Shown: positions 41,940 through 50,468, counted from the first letter of the stretch. The stretch is 64,000 nucleotides of DNA from SLFH01 sp050486265 (GCA_050486265.1 JBJHCY010000004.1:124001-188000); one strand, 5' to 3'. The notes: generated from the letters alone by a model not told the origin. Numbers and translations: made by a program.

Positions 41940-43742
41940 TCAGTCATGCACGCATGCCTCGCCGCAGATCGAATCAGCGAACTCATTGCACTGTGATTGA
42001 CAATAGGAATGTCTGTCACCCATGTTTCCCATCTCGTTGCCAATTCCAACCGCGACCCCGATCGGACCTGCGGCTCGCACTGCAGCTCTTCCTGCACGAC
42101 CGATCCATGAGTTATGGTATCTGTGATTGCTCCACAGATTGCCAAAGGGGTCGTTCATCATGGAGTTTGCTTGTTGCAGCGCCGTACCCGCGAGCAGACA
42201 GGCTGCGCCATAATCGATATCGAAATTGACACCGCCACTTAGGGATGCGCTCCCTGTCACTGGCACGAACCTCCCGCCTGGAATCATACGCCTCTCTTGA
42301 CCGGTCCTTATGTCTCGCCCCTTTGCATTTTTGGCTATGCTGACAAGCCCGCCCGTGCCGAAACTGATAGCTGTGTCACCGATCATGCAGGCGGCCATGC
42401 AAGCACTGCGAGCCACGCCCGAAGCGGTCTGGCGAACATCGTTTGTCAAGTCTTGGATTGCCGGAAGATGCGGGGTGAGTGGTGTGGCGTTGTCCAAGTT
42501 CTTGATGCCGAACATATCGAGAATATGGTCATCGTTTCCCTTTGGCCTGCGTGGTGCGGGGCCGCCCGGCCCGCCTGGACCGCCCGGACCTCCACCGCCT
42601 GCCCCTCCACCGCCTGCCCCTCCACCGCAGCCACCTCCGCCGCCGCCACCGCCGCCGGAGGAGCCGCCACCAACAAGACCGCCGCCTCCGAAACCTCCAG
42701 GCCCTCTGCCACCACCACCGCCGCCACCGCCCGAAGCTGGCGGGCAGATCGGCACAAAGTCATTCAGCATGTCGCTGTTCGTGCAGTTCATCCCGAAGCA
42801 GGTATCCCAAGTGAGTCCGCTTCCATCCAGCGGCGGCGGAGCGGTCGCGGGCAACTGGCACGGCCCGAAGCAGACCATCAGGCCCCATGGGTCCCTCGCG
42901 AAGACGGCCAGCCCGCGGGCGTACTGGTACAAACTCATCCCATCGATGTATCCCAGGGGGTCGCGTCTTGTCCACCGTCCTACATCGGCGTCGTAGACGC
43001 GGTGTCTGACATGGTAGATGGTTCTTGAGGCGCCCTTGAAGGTCGGGTCGTACCGGTAGCCGGCGTAGCCGACTCTGTTGGCGACGGCGGACGAGCTCAT
43101 CACGCCGCGGCCGAGGGTCTGGAAGCCGCCGGTGATCGAGTTCGCGTGGATTACATCGTCGTTGTCGACCACGCCGTCGAGGTCTGCGTCGAACCGCACA
43201 TCGTACGGGTCTGCGTTGCGGATATGGTCCTCGATCGCGTCGTTGTCCGCCGCGTCCCAGGTCCCGTTGGAGTTGGTGTCTCCCGCCGGCAGGCTGTAGG
43301 GCACGCCGTAGGCGGAGTACTTGACCCATTCGATCATCGAGCCGGTGTCGGTGAGCAGGGCGGAGACATCGCCTCGCCAGTTCTGGGCGTAGTAGACGCG
43401 TTCGTCGCGTGTGCCGTCCGCCTCTTCGTGCCAGGCGCCCGAGGTGTCTCGGTCTCGCAGGATCACACTGTCAATGTACGAGGATCCGCCGTAGCCGGCA
43501 AGGCCCGCGTTGTGATGGACGAAGACTTCCTTGGGGTCCTCGTCTTCATCGCGGAAGACCGCGACCACGCGCCAGCGGTCATCATAACAGAACCAGAACC
43601 ACGGATCTTCCTCATCGACCACGCCGTCGGGATCGCCCCCCGAGTCGTCGGTGACATCGGAGTGCCAGCCGATGCGGAAGTTCAGGCCGTTGTAGCGGTA
43701 CGCGGCGACCAGGTCCGAAGTGTCCCGGTCGTGGACCTCCAT
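41940..43742 (-). CDS. RHS-repeat core protein, 5'-truncated, with Gly-rich hinge and unique C-terminus
   Basis: 600 residues from the ATG at 43742. The same frame stays open to 43974 and still reads RHS sequence (YEYTYDAFGRLMEV) without a start, so the N-terminal part of a larger protein is missing. It contains YD repeats and the RHS core end VGRWTRRDPLGYIDGMSLYQ (20 residues) and RDPWG near 245-285, then a Gly/Pro hinge of about 75 residues (roughly 330-405), then about 190 unique residues with several cysteines at the end. That tail is the usual place of a toxin or adhesive tip; no known toxin motif was seen. Confidence 0.72.
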   Translation of the reverse strand: MEVHDRDTSDLVAAYRYNGLNFRIGWHSDVTDDSGGDPDGVVDEEDPWFWFCYDDRWRVVAVFRDEDEDPKEVFVHHNAGLAGYGGSSYIDSVILRDRDTSGAWHEEADGTRDERVYYAQNWRGDVSALLTDTGSMIEWVKYSAYGVPYSLPAGDTNSNGTWDAADNDAIEDHIRNADPYDVRFDADLDGVVDNDDVIHANSITGGFQTLGRGVMSSSAVANRVGYAGYRYDPTFKGASRTIYHVRHRVYDADVGRWTRRDPLGYIDGMSLYQYARGLAVFARDPWGLMVCFGPCQLPATAPPPLDGSGLTWDTCFGMNCTNSDMLNDFVPICPPASGGGGGGGGRGPGGFGGGGLVGGGSSGGGGGGGGGCGGGAGGGGAGGGGPGGPGGPGGPAPRRPKGNDDHILDMFGIKNLDNATPLTPHLPAIQDLTNDVRQTASGVARSACMAACMIGDTAISFGTGGLVSIAKNAKGRDIRTGQERRMIPGGRFVPVTGSASLSGGVNFDIDYGAACLLAGTALQQANSMMNDPFGNLWSNHRYHNSWIGRAGRAAVRAAGPIGVAVGIGNEMGNMGDRHSYCQSQCNEFADSICGEACVHD

Positions 43743-43982
43743 CAGGCGGCCGAAGGCGTCGTAGGTGTACTCGTAGTCCTTGCCGTCGTCGATCTGGTGC
43801 CCGGCGAGGTTGTACGAGGGCTCGTAGTCGGGGGTGCTGTCCGAGTCGATGTCGCGTTCGAGCAGTTCGTTGGCGAGGTTGAACGCGTTGGTCTCGTCGA
43901 ACTCGCCGGTGCCGGTGAACTGGCCGTCGCCGTCGAGGTCGAGCCTGCGGTGCAGCCAGTTGCCCGTCTGGGCTCACCCCCG

Positions 43983-44005
43983 CTTCGTGTCCCCGGGACA
44001 CGAAG
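43983..44005. repeat. Palindrome near the RHS truncation point
   Basis: CTTCGTGTCCC and GGGACACGAAG form an 11-bp perfect stem around a single base. It lies 6 bases outside the in-frame stop that ends the RHS homology. Confidence 0.7.
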
Positions 44006-44062
44006 GAACACCAACCGACTCTCATAGAGACTTGTGCGTAGATCAGGGACGGGTCGCACCGA

Positions 44063-44620
44063 TCAACGCAACCGCTCCGTGTGCTCGATCGTGACATCAA
44101 TGTACGCAGCACCATCAAAATCAAAGACCACGCGCAAGCGCCCGCTCGCGCCGTGGTAGTCGTAGGCGATCTCGAAATGAGACTCCTGGCCCAGAACCAG
44201 CCCCGATGAGGAAGTAATCGCCGCTTCCATATCGCCAAGCTCGTCCGTAACCGCGTCGTAGTACTGGCGCAGCAGTCTGTCTTTTCTCTCTGCAGTGACG
44301 ACAATCGCTCTGAACCGATCGTTCCTCACCGCCCGGTCGAGGCGTCGTGAATATTCGTAACCTTCTTCGCGATACTCGTACCCGCCGTTCCACAACAAGT
44401 ATTTAAAGGTATTGGTGAGCCACTCGGTCTGAACAAAGTCTGAGTACTCGGGATCCGAGGCCCCTCCACCCGCCGCCTCGCGCCCACATCCCGCCGCCAA
44501 TACAACCAGCACCATCGCGCCGCAAGCCAAGACGCGATCGATCCAGCCCGCAAACGCCTTCCGCCGCCGCCTGTCGCCCACCCGAATGCTCCTTCGCACA
44601 CCCTCGTCTACGGCCGCCAT
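44063..44620 (-). CDS. Lipoprotein, paralogue of the next gene
   Basis: 185 residues from the ATG at 44620; a long basic N-terminus then a lipobox LAAGC with Cys45. The mature part is about 140 residues. It shares DPEYSDF, HFEIAYDY and the C-terminal TERLR with the adjacent upstream gene, so the two are tandem paralogues. The order lipoprotein-lipoprotein-RHS on the same strand suggests they belonged to the RHS locus. Function unknown. Confidence 0.62.
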   Translation of the reverse strand: MAAVDEGVRRSIRVGDRRRRKAFAGWIDRVLACGAMVLVVLAAGCGREAAGGGASDPEYSDFVQTEWLTNTFKYLLWNGGYEYREEGYEYSRRLDRAVRNDRFRAIVVTAERKDRLLRQYYDAVTDELGDMEAAITSSSGLVLGQESHFEIAYDYHGASGRLRVVFDFDGAAYIDVTIEHTERLR

Positions 44621-44653
44621 CCACGCCCGCCTCGATATCGCTCAACCCTCCAA

Positions 44654-45151
44654 TCAACGCAGCCGCTCGGTATTCTCGATATCTACATCAATGTATCCAG
44701 CACTATCCAACGAGAAAAACACGCGTAAATTCCCATCTACTCCTCGGTAGTCGTACGCAATCTCAAAATGGGACACTTCGCTTAGAACCGGTCCCGACGA
44801 GAAGTAGATATCCGCTTCCATATCAGTAAGTTTGCCTTTAATCGCGGCATAGTATAAGTGCAGGAGTCTATCTCTATCGCCAGCGACGCCGACCGCCCTC
44901 AACCGAATGCTCTGCTCCGCCTCACTGAGGCCTATGCCCGCTCTGCTGCCTCCACCGCGAAAGCCGTATCCGTGAGTCTGCAACAAATCTTTAAAAGAGG
45001 TGTTAAGCCAATGAGTCTGAATGAAGTCCGAGTATTCGGGATCTGCGGACTCTGTCCACACTGACTCGTGATCACAGCCCGCCGCAATCGCAATCAAAAC
45101 CAATCCACATCCGGCACAGGTGATCCGCCTCCAAGGACGCGCAAAGCACAA
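44654..45151 (-). CDS. Lipoprotein, paralogue of the preceding gene
   Basis: About 165 residues from a TTG at 45151, chosen because it gives a normal 25-residue signal peptide with lipobox IAAGC (Cys26). Longer frames upstream read repeat-poor C-rich sequence without a signal. Shared blocks with its neighbour: DPEYSDFIQTHWL, FEIAYDYRG and NTERLR. The base composition is clearly lower in GC than the surroundings (for example around 44700-45010). No known domain. Confidence 0.55.
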   Translation of the reverse strand: MCFARPWRRITCAGCGLVLIAIAAGCDHESVWTESADPEYSDFIQTHWLNTSFKDLLQTHGYGFRGGGSRAGIGLSEAEQSIRLRAVGVAGDRDRLLHLYYAAIKGKLTDMEADIYFSSGPVLSEVSHFEIAYDYRGVDGNLRVFFSLDSAGYIDVDIENTERLR

Positions 45152-45343
45152 GTTACTTGGTCGGAAACAACGGTCTGCAATCCCGCAATCCCCACGGCAA
45201 CCCCTCACGCCCCCTACGCCCCCCACACCGACCGCGCCCAACCGCCGCCTCCCCAAACTCGCCCAGCCGAAACCCACCAACCCAGACTACACCCCCCCAC
45301 CACCAAACACAATACCCAATCCTCTACACCCCAAAAACATTGG

Positions 45344-45361
45344 CCGCCCTAAACAGGGCGG
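45344..45361 (-). terminator. Hairpin after the histidine kinase gene
   Basis: On the minus strand CCGCCCT-GTTT-AGGGCGG then CCAATGTTTTT; about 90 bases past the kinase stop. The remaining gap (45152-45448) is extreme C- and A-rich text on the plus strand with no gene. Confidence 0.55.
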
Positions 45362-45448
45362 TCCAACACCAATCCCAAAGCCAGCTCCCCCCCCCGCTCT
45401 CAATCTCTCCGTCTCGATCCCCCCTCCGTGCCCCCGTGCCTAAGTGCC

Positions 45449-46243
45449 TCAATCCCTTCTTGAGAATTCAATCTCAAAACGAGCCCCCACCCCCACCTCC
45501 GAAGCCGCCCGAATCTCACCACCCGCTGTTTCAACAAGCTTCTGGCAGATCGTCAGCCCCAGTCCGACCCCCCCGCTCTCCTCCCGCCGCCGGAACGGCC
45601 GAAACGCCTCCTCCAGCTCCTCAGCCCCCATCCCCCGCCCCGTGTCCTCCACCACGATCCGGATGTTCCCCGTGGAACAATCTTCCCCGGTGTTCCCCGT
45701 GGAACACTCCGTCCGGATGGTCAGCCGCCCGCCACGCGGCCGCATCGCCTCCCGGGCGTTCAGGATGAGGTTGAGCAGCACCTGCTGCAGGGCCCCCTGG
45801 GCCATCGGGACCTTCAGCCCGGGCGCCACATCGCAGACCACCTCGATGCCGTCCTGGTGCAGCTCGCCGCCGAGGCAGTTCAGGGCGTCGTCGGCGGCCA
45901 TCAGGACATCGGCGGCTTCGGCCGGGGTCCGGGGCTCGCCGGCCAGGCGGAGGATCGAGTCGGCGATCTCGGTGGCCCGGGTGGCGTTCTTGTCGGCGAC
46001 TTCGACGGCCCGGGCCATGGCCGCGGGGTCGTGCTTGCGGGCCTTGGCGGCCCCCGCCGCCATCTTGATGGGGGTCAGGAGGTTGTTGAACTCGTGGGCG
46101 AGCATGGCCGCGGCGAGCCCGAGGGTGGCCAGGCGGTCGCTGCGGTGCAGGGCGGCCTGGAGGTCGGCGAGCCGCTGATCGACCGATTCGATCTGGTCGA
46201 GGAGGGCGGCGGTGCTGGCGGCGATGTCTTCCTGGCTGGCCAT
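45449..46243 (-). CDS. Soluble sensor histidine kinase
   Basis: 264 residues, no membrane span. An N-terminal helix leads to the H-box with His50 (LAHEFNNLLTPI), then N-box QQVLLNLILNAREAM, G1 DTGRGM and G2 GVGLGL; the order and spacing are normal for a HisKA/HATPase pair. No receiver or sensor domain is fused and no response regulator is adjacent. Just before G1 lies an odd short insertion (CSTGN twice), which is exactly where two parS-like palindromes sit in the DNA. Confidence 0.9.
   Translation of the reverse strand: MASQEDIAASTAALLDQIESVDQRLADLQAALHRSDRLATLGLAAAMLAHEFNNLLTPIKMAAGAAKARKHDPAAMARAVEVADKNATRATEIADSILRLAGEPRTPAEAADVLMAADDALNCLGGELHQDGIEVVCDVAPGLKVPMAQGALQQVLLNLILNAREAMRPRGGRLTIRTECSTGNTGEDCSTGNIRIVVEDTGRGMGAEELEEAFRPFRRREESGGVGLGLTICQKLVETAGGEIRAASEVGVGARFEIEFSRRD
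45664..45679. promoter_or_regulatory. parS-like ParB-binding site 1
   Basis: TGTTCCCCGTGGAACA, one base from the full palindrome TGTTCCACGTGGAACA, a known variant of the parS consensus TGTTTCACGTGAAACA. Confidence 0.6.
45691..45706. promoter_or_regulatory. parS-like ParB-binding site 2
   Basis: Identical 16-mer to site 1, 27 bases away centre to centre, inside the histidine kinase gene. Confidence 0.6.
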
Positions 46244-46294
46244 ACCCCGTGGCTATCGGGCATCGGGAGCCGCATATTCAGTCGGGATGCGGGG

Positions 46295-46753
46295 CTATTC
46301 GCTGGCGGAGATCCAGCGGTCGGTTTCGGGGCAGCCGGCGGCGAGCCAGGCCCGGGTGGAGCGGGGGAGGACCGGGAGGTCGGTGACGGCGGCGAGGTCG
46401 GCCCAGGCGAAGGCGATGTCGGGCTCTTTGGACTCGATGGGGAGGGTCGGGTTTGGGCGCTCGCCGGCCAGTTGTTCCACGAGGAACACCAGGCTGATCT
46501 CGTGTTTGGGCTTGTTGCGCTGGGTGAAGCGGACTTCGTGGGCGGCGAGGAAGGGGCCGATTTGTGCGCACAAACCCGCTTCTTCCATGAGCTCGCGGGC
46601 GAGGGCTTCGGGGGCGGATTCGTTGTGCTCGATGTGGCCGCCGGGGAGGTAGTAGTAGGGCGGGTCTGGGGTGTCGGGGTCGACGGGGTGGCAGAGGAGG
46701 ATTTTCGAGTCGGCGATGATGAGGCCGCGGGCGATGGGTTCGATGTGGGGCAT
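46295..46753 (-). CDS. NUDIX hydrolase
   Basis: 152 residues from the ATG at 46753. The Nudix box GGHIEHNESAPEALARELMEEAGL (24 residues; key ones are G at its start, E at +5 and the REL/EEAG core) matches the GX5EX7REUXEEXGU pattern. It hydrolyses a nucleoside diphosphate linked to another moiety; the substrate is not readable from sequence. It runs divergently from parB, with a palindrome between them, and holds a third parS-like site. Confidence 0.88.
   Translation of the reverse strand: MPHIEPIARGLIIADSKILLCHPVDPDTPDPPYYYLPGGHIEHNESAPEALARELMEEAGLCAQIGPFLAAHEVRFTQRNKPKHEISLVFLVEQLAGERPNPTLPIESKEPDIAFAWADLAAVTDLPVLPRSTRAWLAAGCPETDRWISASE
46473..46488. promoter_or_regulatory. parS-like ParB-binding site 3
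   Basis: TGTTCCACGAGGAACA, one base from TGTTCCACGTGGAACA, about 0.8 kb from sites 1 and 2 and inside the NUDIX gene. Confidence 0.55.
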
Positions 46754-46780
46754 TGGGTGTAGGGCGTGGGGTGTGGGGGG

Positions 46781-46800
46781 CCCGCCTTTGGCGGGCGGAG
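46781..46800 (-). repeat. Dispersed palindrome between nudix and parB
   Basis: CCCGCC-TTTG-GCGGGCGG, in the orientation opposite to the left-side CTCGCCC modules, followed by a reversed GAGCAGGTGAGCAGG companion run. Confidence 0.58.
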
Positions 46801-46911
46801 GATTGAGCAGGGGATCAGGTGAGCAGGTGACGGAGGTCGTGTAGTCGGAGGTAGATGGGCAGTATACTGGGCGTGTTGGGTTGTGGAGTCTTGGCGCATG
46901 GAGGCGATGTG

Positions 46912-48201
46912 ATGGCTGAGAAGAAGACGGCGGGGAAGCAGAAGCCGCGGCGGTTGGGGCGGGGGTTGAGTGCGATGATTCAGGGGGTTCCGCCTGTTCG
47001 GGTGGAGGGGGATAGAAAGTCCGATAATACATTGGATGAGGGTGTGGTTGAGGGGGCGAGTGGGGGGGATGCTGCTGGCGGGGGAGAAGGCGCGGCTCGG
47101 CGAGGGGTGCCGCCCGGGAGCGGAAGGGAAGACACTGGCGGGCGAGCCGCCAGTGCCACAGGGGGGGGCGAAGATGGGGTAGCCACAGGCGAGACGCCTG
47201 TGCCACGAGAGTCGGTAGGGGGGGAGAGCACGGGTCGGAGATCTGTGCCAACTGGGGGTGGAGGTGGTGTAGCCACAGGCGAGACGCCTGTGCCACGAGC
47301 GGCGGTAGGGGGAGAAGACACGGCTCGGCGAGCCGTGCCACCCGGGGCGGAGGGGGTGAGCACTGGTGGGCGATCTGCCAGTGCCACAGGGGGGAAGGGG
47401 GTTGTGTATTTGGAGTTGCCTGTTGGGGCGGTGCGGGCGAATCCTTATCAGCCGCGGCGGGAGTTTTGGGATGGGGAGATGCGTGAGCTTGCGGCGTCGG
47501 TGAAGCAGGACGGTGTGATTCAGCCGATTGTGGTTCGTCCTGCCCCTGATGGTGAGGGGTATGAGCTTGTGGCGGGTGAGCGGCGGTTGCGTGCCGCGTT
47601 GTATGCGGGGCTGGAGACGATACCGGCGCTGGTGCGTGAGATCGGGGATCAGCGTTCGGCTGAGTGGGCGCTGATTGAGAATGTGCAGCGTGTGGATCTG
47701 AACCCGATGGATCGTGCGTCGGGTTTGCATTCGCTGATGATTAATTTCGGCTTGACGCAGCAGGCCGCGGCTGATCGGATCGGGATGGAGCGGTCGAGCG
47801 TTGCGAATCTGCTGCGTCTGATGGAGCTTGAGCCGAAGATCCAGGAGCTTGTGCGTTGCGACGCGTTGAGTTTCGGGCACGCGAAGGTTTTGCTGTCGAT
47901 GCCGTCGGGTCGGTTCCGGGTGGATTTGGCGCTTGCCGCGGCGGATAACGAGTGGCCTGTGCGGAAGCTGGCGTCGCGTGTGAAGTATGCGCTGAGCGAC
48001 AAGAGCGGGGAGAGCCAGGCGCCGAAGGAGCGTTCGCCGGCGCTGGTGGATCTCGAGAAGCGGTTGGGGGAGCACCTCGGCACGCGGGTTCGGATCGAGA
48101 CGGACAAGGGGGGGAAGCGGGGGAAGATCGTAGCGGAGTTTTTCGATCTGGATCACTTTGATGGGTTGGTGGGGAAGATGGGGTTTCGGTTGGATGAGTA
48201 G
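46912..48201 (+). CDS. parB: ParB-family chromosome partitioning protein with a repeat-built linker
   Basis: 429 residues from the ATG at 46912 (GGAGG at good spacing). The N-terminus has the usual ParA-contact motif RRLGRGLSAMI. The conserved ParB core begins near residue 167 (LPVGAVRANPYQPRREF), with the CTP-binding GERRLRAA near 221 and helix-turn-helix IGMERSSVANLLRLM. The C-terminal dimerisation part is present. Between them residues about 73-160 are encoded by six dispersed palindromes read in frame. parA is not adjacent. TATACT at 46863-46868 may be a -10 element. The parS-like sites lie 0.4-1.2 kb away. Confidence 0.93.
   Translation: MAEKKTAGKQKPRRLGRGLSAMIQGVPPVRVEGDRKSDNTLDEGVVEGASGGDAAGGGEGAARRGVPPGSGREDTGGRAASATGGGEDGVATGETPVPRESVGGESTGRRSVPTGGGGGVATGETPVPRAAVGGEDTARRAVPPGAEGVSTGGRSASATGGKGVVYLELPVGAVRANPYQPRREFWDGEMRELAASVKQDGVIQPIVVRPAPDGEGYELVAGERRLRAALYAGLETIPALVREIGDQRSAEWALIENVQRVDLNPMDRASGLHSLMINFGLTQQAAADRIGMERSSVANLLRLMELEPKIQELVRCDALSFGHAKVLLSMPSGRFRVDLALAAADNEWPVRKLASRVKYALSDKSGESQAPKERSPALVDLEKRLGEHLGTRVRIETDKGGKRGKIVAEFFDLDHFDGLVGKMGFRLDE
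47131..47390 (-). repeat. Cluster of six palindromes inside parB
   Basis: Units at 47131-47162 (CACTGGCGG module), 47178-47209 and 47269-47299 (CACAGGCG module), 47229-47249 (GGTCGGAGATC relative), 47317-47342 (CGGCTCGGCGAGCCG) and 47359-47390 (diverged CACTGG). A degenerate seventh is near 47090. All are in the orientation opposite to left-side copies and all keep the parB frame open. Confidence 0.82.
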
Positions 48202-48431
48202 GGGGAATGTCTTGCGATCCATTGCGCCATTGCCACATGAACAGTTCCAGCAATGCATTATTTTGAATGGACATGCACAAGCGAACCGAGAGACAACAGC
48301 AACGAAGCAGCAGGTCATTGCACGGCGACTACCGGAGCACAAGAAACACTTTTAGGCATCGATTAGGACTGGCCTATTGGTGTACCCACAATCGAAGATG
48401 AAGGCCCCAGTGACAATGAGAGGTGATTACA

Positions 48432-49808
48432 ATGTCTAGCGGGAATCAGAGTTGGTTGGCTGAGGTAGATCTATCGGGTCTGTTTCCAGGCGAGCCGCTT
48501 GTGCCCGTTGTGAAGGCCAAAGAGAGCCCGTACGCCGGATGGGAGTTTCCTGGAACTGCGGTCTTTCACATGAAGGATCGACTTGAGCCGCCGTACTTCG
48601 ACACACGAAAGCTCGACGAGATCATGCTCCATGAAGGGCCTCGCGCGGCCGAGCAGATGTGGTGTTCGGTTACGCAACGGGATCTAGAATGCGATGAAGC
48701 CAAGGAGCCGATGGAGCTGTGTGTTAGGAACAAGGAACACCCAGACTATAGTACATACGCTGATTATGGAGTCTCCCATAGGATGCCGAGTGTTGTCGGA
48801 ATGACGCCTGTGGACGCCGCGCTATATTTGTGCGCGATCGGAAGAGTGGATATGCCGGTACCTCTGCGATTTGCGAGGGCGCTGCTTGATCCGGACTTCC
48901 GCTTTCCCAAGAGACTTGCTGATATTGCGTCCGTCGATGCAGTCGACGCCGTCCGGCTGCGTGGCGTCACAGTGAACGAACAGCACCAGCTCGAGTATCA
49001 TAAACAACCCGCGGATCCGGATGCCCGATCGCATGGATTTGCGCGGTCTGCCAGCCCATTGATTATTGGCGATGGTTGGCGCTCGGCGGCAAAGCCGGTT
49101 TTCGAAGCTCGCGATTATGGCAAGATTGATGTGGAGCCATTTGCCAGTTGGAGCATCGATCATGATGTATCCAGGCTGGTGCGACTGCATGCTCCGAACT
49201 ACGACGATGACTCTCGGTATGAGTTGCCGGTCGTAGAGGTTGAGGACATTTTGCCAGAAGTCTCGGCGGTGCTTCGTCAGATCAGCGAGAACCCTGCTGT
49301 CATGTTGAAGGACGATGAACGGCAAGAGGTATGGCGCAGATCGCAATCGTACGGACTCAGTACCGTGCATCGAATCGTTGAAGGCATTCTAAGAGAGTAT
49401 GTCCCTTGGCCGTTCCCGTTTCGACTGCGTACGCGCAGTGAGTCGCTCCTGAGTCGGCAAGAGATCACTCAGCAGGTGGCGTCGCTGTTCCAGCAACTTC
49501 TTCAGGCTCCTCAGCCGGTTCGGCCATCGAATCTCGTGTGCTATTTCCTATCGCTGATTGACCGCGGTCGCGCGGACTTCACCGCGTGGCCCGAGAATCT
49601 TCATGATGTCTGGGGCTTCAAGATGAAGACTGGGGATCACGATTGGATTGAAGGACAGATCTGGGTTGAGCCCGGCTTATCGTACGAGCCAAAGGATCAA
49701 ATTCAGGAAGTCGATCCGTCGGGGAGGCTCTTCGATGCGAGCACCGATTCCGGTCCGATTAGGCTTGAGACGGGCAAACTCCGCTGTTACATCCGTCGAA
49801 CACGATAA
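48432..49808 (+). CDS. Unknown 458-residue protein with lower GC content
   Basis: No family was recognised. The protein is soluble, with no signal peptide or span, and has long helical stretches (for example near 340-370, QEITQQVASLFQQLLQ). Codons are richer in A and T than neighbours (ACTATAGTACATACGCTGAT in the middle), as are both flanks (48202-48431 and 49809-49962), which carry no other gene I can support. This points to horizontal acquisition. The start is the ATG at 48432, with GAGAGGTG 8 bases upstream. Confidence 0.65.
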   Translation: MSSGNQSWLAEVDLSGLFPGEPLVPVVKAKESPYAGWEFPGTAVFHMKDRLEPPYFDTRKLDEIMLHEGPRAAEQMWCSVTQRDLECDEAKEPMELCVRNKEHPDYSTYADYGVSHRMPSVVGMTPVDAALYLCAIGRVDMPVPLRFARALLDPDFRFPKRLADIASVDAVDAVRLRGVTVNEQHQLEYHKQPADPDARSHGFARSASPLIIGDGWRSAAKPVFEARDYGKIDVEPFASWSIDHDVSRLVRLHAPNYDDDSRYELPVVEVEDILPEVSAVLRQISENPAVMLKDDERQEVWRRSQSYGLSTVHRIVEGILREYVPWPFPFRLRTRSESLLSRQEITQQVASLFQQLLQAPQPVRPSNLVCYFLSLIDRGRADFTAWPENLHDVWGFKMKTGDHDWIEGQIWVEPGLSYEPKDQIQEVDPSGRLFDASTDSGPIRLETGKLRCYIRRTR

Positions 49809-49962
49809 TCAGGATGAGTGTTGGAGAGTCGGGTGCGATGTGAGTTGACTCATACTATGGAATACGCCATCTAATCAATTGTTGTCATCATATTGTTCTT
49901 CGCTCAGTGCCCGAGTAGCTTCTGTAGTTATTTTAGGAGCTTCTTGGAGCGGGAGGTGGGTC

Positions 49963-50268
49963 ATGGCTGATTGGCTGGCTTATGGAGCGTTGATTGCGGT
50001 TGGGCTCAATGTGTTGGTGTCGGTGTTTCGGCGGGACTGGCGGATCGCGTGGGGGCCGCGGGGCGGGGTTTGGTTGTGGGTGATGTATGTGCTGCATGGC
50101 GTTGTGATTTTGGGTGCCGCGCTGGTGCTGCTCAGTGTGCCATTGGGGAATGCGCTGCTCGCGATGATGGTCGTACCGATGGTGGTGTGGCAGGTGGTGA
50201 CGGTCGGTGCGAAGTTGTTGCGGGTGGATCGGCGCGAAGCGCGGCCGGTTTTGGAGGGGGCGTCGTGA
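49963..50268 (+). CDS. Small three-span membrane protein
   Basis: 101 residues from the ATG at 49963, preceded by GGGAGGTGG. Spans lie at about 5-22, 38-60 and 63-85, with a basic C-terminus. No known family. It is followed by a short gap with a palindrome at 50342, then the PIN operon. Confidence 0.6.
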   Translation: MADWLAYGALIAVGLNVLVSVFRRDWRIAWGPRGGVWLWVMYVLHGVVILGAALVLLSVPLGNALLAMMVVPMVVWQVVTVGAKLLRVDRREARPVLEGAS

Positions 50269-50341
50269 TGCGGCGGCGGGCGCCACAGGAGGGGAAGGGG
50301 ACACGGGTCGGCGAGCGGCGCCGTCCGGGAAGGGAGGGAGA

Positions 50342-50373
50342 GACACTGGCGGGCTAGCCGCCAGTGCCACAGG
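50342..50373 (-). repeat. Dispersed palindrome, CACTGGCGG module (reverse orientation)
   Basis: GACACTGGCGG-GCTAG-CCGCCAGTG then CCACAGG; the reverse of the left-side copies, with weaker CGGGTCGG- and CGGCTCGG-type relatives on both sides. Confidence 0.75.
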
Positions 50374-50468
50374 GGGGAGAAGAGACGGCTCGGTAAGTCG
50401 TGCTTCTTGGGCTGGAGGTGTGGAGTTTGTAGAATGCCTTGGCGGGATGGGATGCGGGAAGGAGGCCG

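Larger units (their letters stand above)
45640..45930. other. GC-skew switch point, candidate replication origin region
   Basis: Left of here the + strand is C-rich (row 45241-45300: 35 C, 6 G). At 45661-45900 it is near balance, and right of here it becomes G-rich (45901-45960: about 27 G, 17 C; 47041-47100: about 37 G, 8 C). The change holds for genes on both strands, for example plus-strand ABC ATPase before versus minus-strand sat after. C-rich to G-rich on reading rightward is the pattern at an origin, not a terminus. Confidence 0.65.

Noticed and set aside
45052..45061. CTGTCCACA near 45.05 kb as a DnaA box for the origin candidate
   Set aside because: It is a single near-match and does not form a cluster, so it adds little.
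47131..47390. The palindromes in parB as a CRISPR array
   Set aside because: Units differ in sequence, spacing is irregular, there are no unique spacers and no cas genes, and each unit is a hairpin.
46075..48342. A very long open frame on the minus strand across parB and the NUDIX gene
   Set aside because: It is the complement of parB and nudix, is very rich in Pro, Ser and Thr with no domain, and includes palindrome-derived peptides. High GC makes such shadow frames common.
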